DNA of 64,000 nt from Medakamo hakoo (taxonomy: Eukaryota; Chlorophyta; Trebouxiophyceae; Coccomyxaceae). This document shows, one piece after another, positions 10,301-19,734 of this stretch. Numbering within the stretch: the first letter of the stretch is position 1; every line of letters begins with the position of its first letter. The position numbers and the translations under genes are program-made. Location of the stretch: assembly GCA_026636295.1 (NCBI GenBank), contig CP089451.1:930001-994000 (forward strand). The letters run 5' to 3'. The notes below the pieces were generated by a model. The model was not told the origin of the DNA and searched no databases. It worked only from the letters and a program-made list of their open reading frames with translations.

Positions 10301-10468
10301 GAGGTGTGGATGGGGCGGGCGGATCGACGGGGTCACGGGTCACGCAAGGGGAAAAAAAACTCGCTCTGCGCCGCCAGAGGCCAGGCCCACGCCCCGTTTC
10401 TCACTGCAAAATTGCGCGCAGCCTGGCGTTTTTCGGACGCCGAACGCGCGTCAGGACGCCAGTCGATC
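10301..10468. promoter_or_regulatory. Head-to-head promoter of two plastid-protein genes
   Basis: 168 bases between the start codons of the DUF1818 gene (minus) and the TrpC-like gene (plus). Both products carry transit-peptide-like leaders, so a shared bidirectional promoter is plausible. Confidence 0.5.
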
Positions 10469-11548
10469 ATGCTGGCCTGTCCGCGACACGCGCGCACACC
10501 CAGCCAACGCGCGGGCCTGGGCTGGGCCGCGCCCACGGCCTGGCGCGGCCGTCGTGCCCACCAACCACGCCCGCTCTGGCGCGCGCAGTCAAACGACGAC
10601 GACGACGCCCCGCCGCCCACCCGGACCAAGCTGTCCGACGCCATCAAAGCCCAGCAAGCCCGCGTCGCGGCCCTCTTAGACTCCATGGGCACGGAGGCCG
10701 TGGAACAGCGGCTGGCGGACGCCCTGGAACCCGCTCCCGGCGGACGCGCGCACGGGGTCGTCCTGGCGTTGGACGCCGCAGCGAGGGCCGGGACGCGCGG
10801 CCCCGCCCTGTTCTTCGAGCTGCCTGACGACCCGCCGGGCGCGGCGGGGGCAGCCGAATCAGCTGCCGCCCTGCTGGCCGCGGGCGCGGACGGACTGGTG
10901 GTGCCGATGGCGCCGCTGGCCGGCGGCGGTGGTGGCAGCGAACCGGCGCTGGGCCGCCTGGTCGCGGCCGTGCGCGCGGCCTCGGCGGCCGGCCCGCCGC
11001 CGCCGCCGCTGGAAGGCCCGACCGGCATCACGGGCGGCGCCCCGCCGCCCGGCCCGCCGCCCGTGCTGGTCCGCGAGTGGGTCGTGCACCCTATCCAGCT
11101 GGCGGACGCCAAGGCCGCGGGCGCGGCGGGCGTGCTGGGCGCGGCGGCGGCGGTGTTGGGGCGGGGCGCGCCGCTGCTGACCTCCATGGGCGCGGCCATG
11201 GGGCTGGACGTCCCCCTGGAAGTCGTGAACCTGGCGGAAATGGAGGCCGGCGCGGCGGGCGGGACGCCGCTGTTCGGCGTGAATGTGTCGCTGGGCCTCA
11301 CCATCCCCGGCGGCGCCCAGGCGGCGGTGGCGGCCGGCATTTTGGCGGCCCTCCCCCGCGGCGCGGCCGCCCTGGTGGGCGTGACGACGCGGGAGGGCGC
11401 GGTCGCAGCGGCGATGGCGGGCGCGGTGGGCCTGGTCGTCAAGCGCGAGTTCTATGGTGCGGCCGCCGGTGGCGGCGGTGGGGCAGGGCGGCCCGACCTG
11501 GCCGCGCTGGTCGACGGCCTCAAAGCCGCGACGAGCGGGGACGACTGA
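10469..11548 (+). CDS. TIM-barrel protein resembling indole-3-glycerol-phosphate synthase, probably plastid
   Basis: Single exon, 359 residues. Residues 1-40 (MLACPRHARTPSQRAG and on) look like a transit peptide. The remainder has alternating strand-helix hydrophobicity of a (beta/alpha)8 barrel. The stretch VREWVVHPIQLADAKAAGAA aligns by eye with the segment of TrpC around RKDFIVDPYQxxEARAAGAD. Later segments (LDVPLEVVNLAEMEA, PLFGVNVSL, AALVGVTTREGA) follow the order of TrpC strands 5 to 7. The catalytic Lys of the TrpC RKDF motif is replaced, and no EIKxxSPS loop is evident, so synthase activity is doubtful. It may be a specialised paralogue. Family assignment is tentative. Confidence 0.6.
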   Translation: MLACPRHARTPSQRAGLGWAAPTAWRGRRAHQPRPLWRAQSNDDDDAPPPTRTKLSDAIKAQQARVAALLDSMGTEAVEQRLADALEPAPGGRAHGVVLALDAAARAGTRGPALFFELPDDPPGAAGAAESAAALLAAGADGLVVPMAPLAGGGGGSEPALGRLVAAVRAASAAGPPPPPLEGPTGITGGAPPPGPPPVLVREWVVHPIQLADAKAAGAAGVLGAAAAVLGRGAPLLTSMGAAMGLDVPLEVVNLAEMEAGAAGGTPLFGVNVSLGLTIPGGAQAAVAAGILAALPRGAAALVGVTTREGAVAAAMAGAVGLVVKREFYGAAAGGGGGAGRPDLAALVDGLKAATSGDD

Positions 11549-11697
11549 GAGGGGGGGGCGCTGTTTTGTACACAAAAATTCACTGCCTACGGGCACGGGA
11601 AGCCCTTTCTGTTTTTCAACACGCCACGCCGCGCGCGGTCGGGACGCGTCCACCACCTCCGCTCTCTCCGGCATTTTCAAAATTCACAAGTCTTCCT

Positions 11698-12588
11698 TCA
11701 CTTGCCGCCCTTGCCGCCCTCGTCGCCCGCCTTCCCACCAAACAGGCCGCCGAAGAAGCGGCCGACCTGTTTGCCGAAGTCGGCGTCTTCGTCGACCCAG
11801 CCGTTGTCGACGTGCGGGAGCTGTGAAGAAAGATAGGAAGGGAGGTGGGGGTGAGAGGGGGACGGACGGGCGGGTGGCGGTGCGTGCGCGCGGCGCCACG
11901 AAAAAAAAAAACGCACCCGCAGGTCAAACCGTTCGCCGCCGTCATACTCCGGCATGCCCATCGGGTTGATGGGGATGATCACCCTGAAGCGCGACGGCCC
12001 GATGGCCGCCTCCTCCTCCGCCTTCTTGGCCAGGAACCGCGCGCGCCGCTCCTCGTCCACCTGCTTTTTGAAGGCCGGGTCCCGGTTGTAGCGGGAGACC
12101 TTGCCGCGGCGCTCGTCCATGTCCTGCGTGCCGTGTGTGTGGGTGTGTGGGTGTGTGGGTGTGTGGGTGTGTGGTGTTGGTGGTGTGGGGAGTGGTGGGC
12201 TCGGACAGAGTGAGGGAGGCAGCGCGCGGGCGGGCGGGGCCCCCTCCAGGGGGGGGGCGGGGGGAGGCAGGTTGGAGGGAAGCGCCCGTGCGTGTGTTTT
12301 CGCCGCGCGCGCGCTTTGCCGCCTCTCGCCACGAGATCCGGCTTCCTTCCACCCCACCAACCCCCACGACCACGCCCGCACCTTGCGCCAGGACCCGGAC
12401 TTGCGGCGGCGCAGGACTTCCTGCTGGGCTTCCCACTGCTCCTGGCGCCGGGCCTTGTCGTCGGCGGACTCGCCCCACCCAAACAGGGCGCGCGTGGTCA
12501 GGGACGAGGCCCGGCGAGGGCCGGCCGTGGAGCGCGAGGCGGCGGCGGCCAGGCCGGCCGGACGGGGCGTGGACAGGGTGAGCGGCAT
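11698..12588 (-). CDS. Conserved plastid-targeted protein of unknown function
   Basis: Not recognised as a named family. Minus-strand exons 12382-12588, 11917-12123 and 11698-11820 give 178 residues; both introns are phase 0, with donors GTGCGG and GTGCGT. Residues 1-34 are a Ser/Ala/Arg-rich leader, consistent with a plastid transit peptide, ending near LTTRALFGWGES. A charged helical middle follows (KARRQEQWEAQQEVLRRR, DEERRARFLAKKAEEE). Then comes a compact core with FRVIIPINPMGMPEYDGGER and LPHVDNGWVDEDADF. The C-terminus is Gly/Lys-rich with FFGGLFGGK. It is divergent from plastid UROD across 161 bp, which fits a plastid role. The high-information core should make homologues easy to find. 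Confidence 0.82.
   Translation of the reverse strand: MPLTLSTPRPAGLAAAASRSTAGPRRASSLTTRALFGWGESADDKARRQEQWEAQQEVLRRRKSGSWRKVRAWSWGLVGWKEAGSRGERRQSARAAKTHARALPSNLPPPAPPLEGAPPARALPPSLCPSPPLPTPPTPHTHTPTHPHTHTHGTQDMDERRGKVSRYNRDPAFKKQVDEERRARFLAKKAEEEAAIGPSRFRVIIPINPMGMPEYDGGERFDLRVRFFFSWRRAHAPPPARPSPSHPHLPSYLSSQLPHVDNGWVDEDADFGKQVGRFFGGLFGGKAGDEGGKGGK
12133..12174 (+). repeat. GTGTGTGG tandem repeat in an intron
   Basis: Four to five units of GTGTGTGG in the first intron of the neighbouring minus-strand gene, just upstream of its acceptor; on that strand it is a C/A-rich tract. Confidence 0.8.
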
Positions 12589-12749
12589 GGTCTGTGTGCG
12601 TGCTGCCTTTTGTGGTGTTTTTTTCTTGTCGTCGGGGTGTGAAGTCATGCCCTCCCGCTCCGCGCCCGACCCACTCGCTATCTTCTCGGCCCGACGTCGA
12701 GACAAAACAACAACTCCGCCCCAGCCCCAAATAAAAGCAACCGCAGACC
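12589..12749. promoter_or_regulatory. Head-to-head promoter between plastid unknown and UROD
   Basis: 161 bases between two divergent start codons. An AATAAAAG patch at about 12729-12736, just before the UROD ATG, is the only AT-rich motif seen. Confidence 0.5.
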
Positions 12750-14397
12750 ATGCCCGTCGCCCTGTCCTCCCGCTCCGCCCTGGCGGGTGGGTGCCTGGTG
12801 CGTTCTGCTGTCGCGCGTGGAGAGCGGAGGAGGTTCGACGCACGCCCTCGCCTGCCGTTTCGCCGATTGCAGGGGGCGGAGCCGTCGGGCGGGCGGGCAG
12901 GCGTGTTTCGCTCGCCCCTCTCTCACGCCGCTCCCGCCCCCCACGCCTCAACAGTCCACCCGCCTCCCGTCCCCTCGCCGTGCCACCGCTGTCGCCCCCG
13001 TCCGCGCGGCAGTCGAGGTGGCGGCGCCCGCCGCGGCCAGCAAGGTGAGAGAGAAAATGAGAATTGGAGCACGCGTCGGGGCGCTTGTGCGCACGCAAAA
13101 CACACAACCGCGGCGGAGTCTGGCGAGCGAACAGTCGCACACACGCACAGCCTAAACCCAGAGAGCTCGAGCTTGCAGCGGAAAAGAGTGGCCGAAGAGG
13201 GGACGCGCCCGAAACGAAAAGGGCGCCCCGCTTTTGCTTGCGTCCGCCGGCTAGCCCGAGCGACAAGCTCCGCCCCCCACGCGCGCGCGCGTCCCAACCT
13301 CACCCACCCCCCTCACCCACCCCACCCCCCACGCCGCCACCCAGGTCTCCCCGGACGACCCGCTCCTCCTGCGCGCCCTGGCCGGCGACACGTCCATCAC
13401 CCGCCCGCCCGTCTGGATGATGCGCCAGGCCGGGCGGTACATGAAGGTGTACCAGGACCTGTGCAAGAAGCACCCCACCTTCCGCGAGCGGTCTGAAAAC
13501 TTTGAGCTGGCCGTCGAGATCTCGCTCCAGCCCTGGCGCGCGTTCCAGCCGGACGGCGTCATCCTGTTCTCCGACATTCTGACGCCGCTGACGGGCATGG
13601 GCATTCCCTTTGACATCCTGGCGGGGTCGGGCCCCGTCATCCACGACCCCATCCGCACGCGCGCGCAGGTCGACGCGCTGCGCCCGCTGATCGGCGAGGA
13701 GGCCACGCCGTACGTGGGCCAGGCCCTCCGCGCCCTGCGCCAGGAAGTCGGCAAGGCCTCCACCGTCCTGGGCTTTGTCGGCGCGCCCTTCACGCTCGCC
13801 ACCTACATCGTCGAGGGCGGGTCCTCCAAAAACTACACGCACATCAAGAAGCTGGCGTTTGGCGACCCGGACACGCTGCACGCGCTGCTGTCCCACCTGG
13901 CCGGCGGCGTCGCGGACTACATCCGGTACCAGGCCGACAACGGCGCCCAGGCCGTCCAGATCTTCGACTCCTGGGCGGCGGAGCTGGCGCCCCAGGACTT
14001 TGACGTCTTTTCGGGGCCGTACATCAAGCGCATCATCGACGACGTGAAGGCCACCCACCCGGACCTGCAGATCATCCTGTACATCGCCAACTCTGGCGGC
14101 ATCATGGAGCGCATGGCGGCCTGCGGCCCGGACGTCATCTCCGTCGACCAGCGCGTGGACATGGGCGACGCCCGCGCCCGCATCGGGCCCGGCTTCGCCG
14201 TCCAGGGCAACATGGACCCTGGCGTCCTGTTTGGCAGCAAGGACGCCATCGCGCGCCGCGTGGTGGAGACCGTGAAATCCGCGCGTGGCGCCCGCCACAT
14301 CATGAACCTGGGGCACGGCGTGCTGGTGGGCACGCCGGAGGACGCGGTCGCCCACTTCTTCGAGACGGCCAAGAGCGTGGACTTCAAGGACCTTTGA
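12750..14397 (+). CDS. Uroporphyrinogen decarboxylase, plastid
   Basis: Removes the four acetate carboxyls of uroporphyrinogen III to give coproporphyrinogen III, in the heme and chlorophyll pathway in plastids. Exons 12750-12797, 12955-13044 and 13345-14397 give 396 residues; both introns are phase 0. Exons 1 and 2 encode the transit peptide ([16 protein letters not shown] and [20 protein letters not shown]). The mature enzyme starts around DDPLLLRAL. It shows the two family signatures: [13 protein letters not shown], and a region with [30 protein letters not shown] supplies the active-site Asp loop, and the C-terminal [15 protein letters not shown] is intact. The core has the usual length and looks functional. 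The donor chosen for exon 1 (GTGCGT) is the only one nearby that keeps phase. Confidence 0.95.
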
Positions 14398-14693
14398 TGA
14401 TGAAAGGGGGGGGGAGCGGGCGTGTGTGTGTGTGTGGGAGTGTGTGCATGTTTTTGGATGCGGGGGGGAGTGGCGGGCAGGGGAGAGAAGAGGCTGCGGC
14501 GGGGTACGGTGTTCCGAGTGTGCAGGTGGCGGGGGGCTGTGAACGAGGCAACGATTCTTCCTACGCTACGCAAAAACGCACGGAGGGGCACCGAATGATA
14601 GCATACGCACAGAAGCGATGCTCACCTGCAGGCAACACACACGCACACACACACGCTCTACCTCCCATCCATTCCGTCCCGCCGTCCTCTCAC

Positions 14694-17600
14694 CTAAAAC
14701 GAGTCTTGCGACGGCTCCACCGGCATGCCACCAGGGGGAGGCGCGCTGCCACGCCGGGACCGGGGCGGAGCCCGAGCGGTGCCGCCGCGAGAGGGTGGCG
14801 AGCCGCCCGCGGCGTGGGATGGCGAGACAGCCGCGGACGCCGCGACGGCCGAGCCGGCACCGACGGGCGAAAACGCGCCGCCGCCGCGCGAAAACTCCGG
14901 GCCCAGCCGCGACTGGCACGCGCCGACGCCCGGCAGGGTGGTGGCGGGCCCACCCCCACCGCTGCCGCCGCCGCCGCCGACGCCCACCAACCGCTCCAGC
15001 AGATCGGCTTTCTTCCCGCCGACTGGCAGGCCCCGCGCCCTCGCCAGCGCTTTCAGCTGGGGCACCGTCAGCTTGTCGCCCCGCCCGGCGGCCAGGGCGG
15101 CCGCGTGGCCCGGGTCTTCCAGGGACGCGGACCCGCCGCGGGAGGGAGGCGCCCCCGCGCCGGGCGGCGTCGTGCCGCGGGGCGAGTCACCACCACCAGC
15201 CGCGGCCCGCTTCACCCCGGTCGCCTTCTTCGCGCCGCCCGGGCGAGTGGGCGCGCCCGCCGCCTCCAGTAACGCGACCGCCGCAGCCTCCACGGCCGAC
15301 CGAGACCCGCCGGTTGCCCAGGGCGCGGGCAGGGTGGCGTCGGCGACGGCGGCGGCGCCGGACGGGCCGGCTTTTTCTGTGCCACACCCACCACACGCGC
15401 CCTCTTCTTCACCACCACCACCACCACCGCTGCCGCCGCCACCCAGCAAGTCGGCAGCAGCCAGCGACTCGCCCAGCGCCAGGGACGCCAAGATGTCGTA
15501 CTGGCGCTGTAAGACCGGGTTGGGGACGGGCTCGTACGGCCCGACCCGCCCGGCGCGGCGCAGCACAGCCACAAAGTCGTCGGCCGCGGCCGCGGCGTCG
15601 TCGGGCGGCGGCAAAAACGGGGGGAAGCCGACGACCGTCGGCGCGGTCTCCGGGTGGCGGGCGTCATCGGCCCAGGGCAGGTACACGACGTCAAAGCCGG
15701 GCGGGGAGAGCTGGGCACCACTGTCCACGTCGATTTCTTCGCGGCGGGCGAGGAGGGCGACCAGCCGGGCCGGCGTGCCGGGGACGCGGACGAACGAGGC
15801 GAGCGCGGCGCGCGGGGGCGAGCCTCCCCCGTCGCCGCCGCCACCTTCGTCGTCGCCCAGCATGGCCGCGTGCAGGGCCACGGCCGCCGCCCGGCCGCCG
15901 GGGATGGGGGCGTCGTCCGTGTCCGTGTCCGGGGTGGGGTACAGGAAGGACGGCGGGCGCATGGCGTGGCGCGGGCGGGCGGCGGTGCGCGCGTCGACCC
16001 AGCCGAGGACGGTGAAGCCGCGCGGCCCGCCATCGCGCAGGGCCGCCACCTCGGCCGCGCTAGCGACGACCCTGTGGCGCGGCGGGGCGGCCGCACCGCA
16101 GAACAGGCCCGGGCCGTCTGGCGTGTCCGGCGGGGCGCCGGCCTTTGGCTTGCGGCCGGCCGCGGCGGACGCGCGCGGCGGGCCGGGCACGCCGCCGCCG
16201 CCGCGCTCCCCGCCGCCGCGCGCGCTGGGCCCCCGCAGCGGGATGGGCTCGCCGGCCGCGTCCAGGCCCTTGGTCACCGCTTCGACGGGCGCCAGGCTGT
16301 CCACGGCCAGCCAACCGGCAGTCGACAGCGCCGCCCGCCGCACGGACGCGTACAGGCGGACGCCAAAGCGGGCGCCGCCCGGCAGGCGGACGTCGAACGC
16401 GCCGAGCGACCGGCGGCGGTAGGCGGCGACGCGGGCCGCGCCCTCCAAGTCGCGCAGCGCCAGCAGCGCGGACCACGGGTCCGCCATGCCTTCGTCGTCG
16501 GAGGGAAGGTCGTCCGTGCCGGCGGCGGATGCCGCGGTCGGCGCGCCGGCGGCGGTGCCACCCGGCGGCGGCGCGCTGCCGCTGGGCGGCGCCTGGGTCG
16601 GCGCGGTCGGGGCGGGCCGCGGCCCGCCGCCCGCTGGCGAATCGGCCGGCAGCTGCGTGGTGCGCGCGCCCGCGCCCGGCGCGCCCACGGGACCGGCTTT
16701 GGCGGCGTCCGCGCTCGGTCCGGCCGCCCACCGGCGGGTGACGGCGGACCAAAACGGCACGGCTTCAGGCGCGGACGCCGACCGGAGCGCGCGCGGGCCG
16801 AGCACGCCCCCGCCTGTCAAACCGTCGCCACCGCCGCCGCCGTCGCCGGTGCGCTCACTGCCTGCCGCGCCCGCGTTTAAAGCGATGAGCTGGAAGCCAA
16901 TGTGCACGTCACTGGCCTGGCCCGCCCGGTCGACGGCCCGGGCTTTGGCGGTGGCGGTGGCGGACGCCAGGGCGTCGGCGGTGAGGACGCGCACCCGGCG
17001 CAGGCCGCGCCGCAGCGTGCCCGCCCGGCCGGGTGGTGGGGCGTCGCCGCCCACAAAGCCGGCCATGCGCGTCCCCGCCTCGCCCGTCGCCATGGGGACG
17101 CCCCCGCCACGGCCGCCACGCCCGCTCGCCGGCACTTTGCCGCCAAAGATGGCGGCGGCCATGGCCAGGCCGGCGACGGCCGCGTCGGCGGCGGCGGGGC
17201 CGGACAGCGGGCGGCCGCCCGCCGCGGCTTCCAGTGCGCCCGCATCGCCGCACCGGGTCAGGGTGGCCAGGGCCCGCACCCGGGCGGCGGACGTCGGGCC
17301 CAGGTCCTGGAAGACGGACACGGGGTCGGGCTCCGGCGCGGGCGGCGGCGGCGGCGCGTGCGTCGTCGCGGCTGTGCCAGAGGGCGGCGGCGGCGGCTGG
17401 GGACCGGCGGCGTCACCCCCGCCGCCCGGCAGCGACACGGGCACGGCGCCGTAGAAGACGACCGCCGCCTCGTCGCCGGGCGAGGTCAGGATCTTGTGCT
17501 TCATGTAGGACGCCAGGAACAGCAGGGCGACGTCGAGCCAGGTGTCGGTCGGGCGGACGCCCTTGACGCCCTCCATACCGCAGGGCTTGCGGGCGGGCGC

Positions 17601-17849
17601 GGAGGCGTCGACCAGGAAGACGGTGAACTCGGTGGGGACGTGGTATTTCTGGTGGGGAGGGTGAAAGGGGGTGAGGGGGTCAGGCGTTGAGAGAGGGAGA
17701 GAGAGAGGGTGGGACAGGGGGTGCGGGCGGGGTGGGCACAGCGTGCGGGGCGCGGGGAGCGCGGGGCGGAGCGGGCATGTGCCACGCGCGGTGTGGACGC
17801 ACACCTCGTCTTCCACGTCGTCCTCGACGTCGTCCTGATAAAACTCCAT
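14694..17849 (-). CDS. Ku70-like DNA double-strand-break repair protein with SAP domain
   Basis: Subunit of the Ku heterodimer that binds DNA ends in non-homologous end joining and telomere maintenance. Minus-strand exons 17805-17849 and 14694-17648 give 999 residues. The N-terminal Ku von Willebrand-like domain starts at FTVFLVDASAPA and includes WLDVALLFLASYMKHKI. The beta-barrel core includes FDVRLPGGARFGVRLYASV and VLGWVDARTA. The region with FVRVPGTPARLVALLARRE and PVLQRQYDILASLALGE is the core C-terminal arm. Near residues 868-904 lies a SAP DNA-binding motif (LTVPQLKALARARGLPV). Canonical Ku70 is about 600-650 residues; the excess comes from Gly/Ala/Pro-rich inserts and a roughly 95-residue tail after SAP. 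It is divergent to the LysM gene. Diverged but domain order supports Ku70 rather than Ku80. Confidence 0.86.
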   Translation of the reverse strand: MEFYQDDVEDDVEDEVCVHTARGTCPLRPALPAPRTLCPPRPHPLSHPLSLPLSTPDPLTPFHPPHQKYHVPTEFTVFLVDASAPARKPCGMEGVKGVRPTDTWLDVALLFLASYMKHKILTSPGDEAAVVFYGAVPVSLPGGGGDAAGPQPPPPPSGTAATTHAPPPPPAPEPDPVSVFQDLGPTSAARVRALATLTRCGDAGALEAAAGGRPLSGPAAADAAVAGLAMAAAIFGGKVPASGRGGRGGGVPMATGEAGTRMAGFVGGDAPPPGRAGTLRRGLRRVRVLTADALASATATAKARAVDRAGQASDVHIGFQLIALNAGAAGSERTGDGGGGGDGLTGGGVLGPRALRSASAPEAVPFWSAVTRRWAAGPSADAAKAGPVGAPGAGARTTQLPADSPAGGGPRPAPTAPTQAPPSGSAPPPGGTAAGAPTAASAAGTDDLPSDDEGMADPWSALLALRDLEGAARVAAYRRRSLGAFDVRLPGGARFGVRLYASVRRAALSTAGWLAVDSLAPVEAVTKGLDAAGEPIPLRGPSARGGGERGGGGVPGPPRASAAAGRKPKAGAPPDTPDGPGLFCGAAAPPRHRVVASAAEVAALRDGGPRGFTVLGWVDARTAARPRHAMRPPSFLYPTPDTDTDDAPIPGGRAAAVALHAAMLGDDEGGGGDGGGSPPRAALASFVRVPGTPARLVALLARREEIDVDSGAQLSPPGFDVVYLPWADDARHPETAPTVVGFPPFLPPPDDAAAAADDFVAVLRRAGRVGPYEPVPNPVLQRQYDILASLALGESLAAADLLGGGGSGGGGGGEEEGACGGCGTEKAGPSGAAAVADATLPAPWATGGSRSAVEAAAVALLEAAGAPTRPGGAKKATGVKRAAAGGGDSPRGTTPPGAGAPPSRGGSASLEDPGHAAALAAGRGDKLTVPQLKALARARGLPVGGKKADLLERLVGVGGGGGSGGGGPATTLPGVGACQSRLGPEFSRGGGAFSPVGAGSAVAASAAVSPSHAAGGSPPSRGGTARAPPRSRRGSAPPPGGMPVEPSQDSF

Positions 17850-18090
17850 GGTGCCGTGCAGGCCGAGGCGCGCCGGTTACTCTATGCGAGCGTGGGCGGC
17901 GGCGGGTGAGGGTGTTGCCGGCGAGGGAGGCGAGCCGGAGCGAGCGCTGGCGTCGCACGGCCAGCGGCCAGCGAAAAAGAAACAGTGAGTGCCCGCGCAG
18001 AGGCACGACAGCGCACGACCGCACTCTTCCTTTTTTTTGCGCAGCCGCACAGCGCAGAACCCAGCAAGCCTGCCGCTTCTGCGTCGAGCG

Positions 18091-19291
18091 ATGACGCCAG
18101 CCCACGCGAGCCGCTTTGCGGCCACGCCCCTGCAGGTGTGTGAGGCGAGGGTGGCTGGAGGAAGCGGACGCGGTCGCCCGTTTAGCTCACGCTAGACTCG
18201 CATCAGCGCCGCACGCCCGCGCGCCTTCGCCCCGCGGGCCCGACCCTGGTCCTTCCCCTATCGCGGTGATCCTTGCCACGCATGCGCATTGCAACCTTGC
18301 GCACGTCGCGCGCAAAAACCAGGGCGGCCGCCGCCCTGATCTGTCGTGACGGCGCGGTCAACGGCGCTCAGCAAGCGGCGCGCGAAGGGGCGCGCGCGCG
18401 CGCGCTCGTCGGCCTCCCCTCCTCTTCTCTCGCTCCCGTCTCCTTTCGGCCCGCACGGGGCCAACGCGGCCGGGGGCCGCCCGTGCGTGCGGGCCGGAGG
18501 CGGCCTGGCCTGGCCTGGCAGCTTCTCAGCGTGAAACCGCCTGGCTTGCTCACAACCACGCCCCCTCCCCTCCCCACCGCCTCCCCCAGGCGCGCGCACC
18601 CTCGACCCGCCAGCCCACCGCCCGCGCCGCGCCACTCCGCCCGGAAGCCCTCATCAAAGTCCGGCCGTACACCGTCTCGAAAGGCGACACCCTGGAGTCC
18701 ATTGCGGCCAAGCGCGGTGAGTTTTAGGATGGGAGGGGGGAGGACGGAAACACACGCCACGCGCCCCACCTCCCTCACCTGCCAAAAAAAAAAAATACAC
18801 GTCACGCACACACAGGCATGGCCGTCGACGACCTCATCACCCTCAACGCCGGCCACGTCTCCAAAGCCAGGCCCCTGAACCCGGGCACCGCCCTGGTCCT
18901 GCCGGCGGGCAAGCTGTCGTCGCGCGACCGGGACATTCTCGCCGGCATCACCCCCGGCGTCCGCACCCGCTTCCGCCCGTACCCCGTGCGCAAGGGCGAG
19001 GCCATCGCCGACATCGCGGCCAAGCGCGGCATCCGCCGCGACGAGCTGGACGCCCTCAACCCCGGCGTGAACCTGGACAGGCTGAAGGCCAACCAAGTAA
19101 TCAAGCTGCCGGCGGGCCGGTACTCTGTGCGCGAGCGCGAGATGCTCACCGGCTCCGTCGCCCTGCCCGACGCTTTTTTCAAGGGCCCGCTGGCGGGCGT
19201 GCCCGCGGGGACGGCGGGTGCCGCTGCTGTCGCCGCTGCCGCCATTGTGGCCGGCGTCCTGTTCCGCAAAGCCAAAGCGGGCGAGACGTGA
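18091..19291 (+). CDS. Plastid-type double LysM-domain protein with C-terminal membrane segment
   Basis: Exons 18091-18135, 18590-18716 and 18816-19291 give 215 residues; donors GTGTGT and GTGAGT, phases consistent. Residues 1-38 are Ala/Arg/Pro-rich and resemble a transit peptide. LysM 1 is at about 42-88 (YTVSKGDTLESIAAKRG, ending LNPGTALVLP). LysM 2 is at about 112-158 (YPVRKGEAIADIAAKRG, ending NQVIKLP). A hydrophobic Ala/Val segment at 188-207 is followed by a short basic tail. LysM binds GlcNAc-containing glycans such as peptidoglycan or chitin. With a plastid leader the target could be a peptidoglycan remnant or a non-glycan ligand; this is inference. Confidence 0.85.
18136..18589 (+). 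other. Long first intron of the LysM gene
   Basis: 454 bases between the GTGTGT donor and a C-rich acceptor. Nothing else recognised inside it. Confidence 0.55.
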
Positions 19292-19734
19292 AAAGGTTGA
19301 ATGGAGGGGTTGTGGTTTTTTGAGAGAGAGAGCGATTTTTGTGTGTGTGTTTCCCTTCCGTGATGTTTCCTTTCCTTACCCGTAGAGAGCGGTCATGTGC
19401 TGTGTGAGAGAGAGGGAGAGGGGGCTTGTGTGCATGGTGAGCTGTGTTGTGTTGAGAGAGAGAGTGGCTCGTGTTTTTTTTTTCCGGGTGGAGGGTGGTC
19501 GTTCGCGCGCGAGGAAACCTGCTCTCTCATCAAATCCAAGGCAACGGTTGGTTTGGAATCGTATACAAAAAGTTTCACACATCATCGGAAGGGTCGCGGG
19601 GCAGGGCGTGCGCGCCCACCCCTCTGGAGAACCAAAGAGAGGAAAGAAAAAAAACGTTGGGGAACGCCTCCCCCCCCCCCCGCCCCCCCCCCAGCCCCCC
19701 CTCCCACCACTCCCTCTGTCCACCCCTCCATCTC
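19292..19734. other. Convergent intergenic region with GA, GT and C tracts
   Basis: 443 bases between convergent stops. It holds GA repeats (about 19321-19334, 19401-19424, 19454-19466), GT runs and a C-homopolymer block at 19671-19704. No gene or RNA recognised. Confidence 0.55.

Noticed and set aside
14694-17849. Ku80 instead of Ku70
   Set aside because: A C-terminal SAP motif is found in Ku70, not Ku80, and no Ku80 C-terminal helical domain is present.
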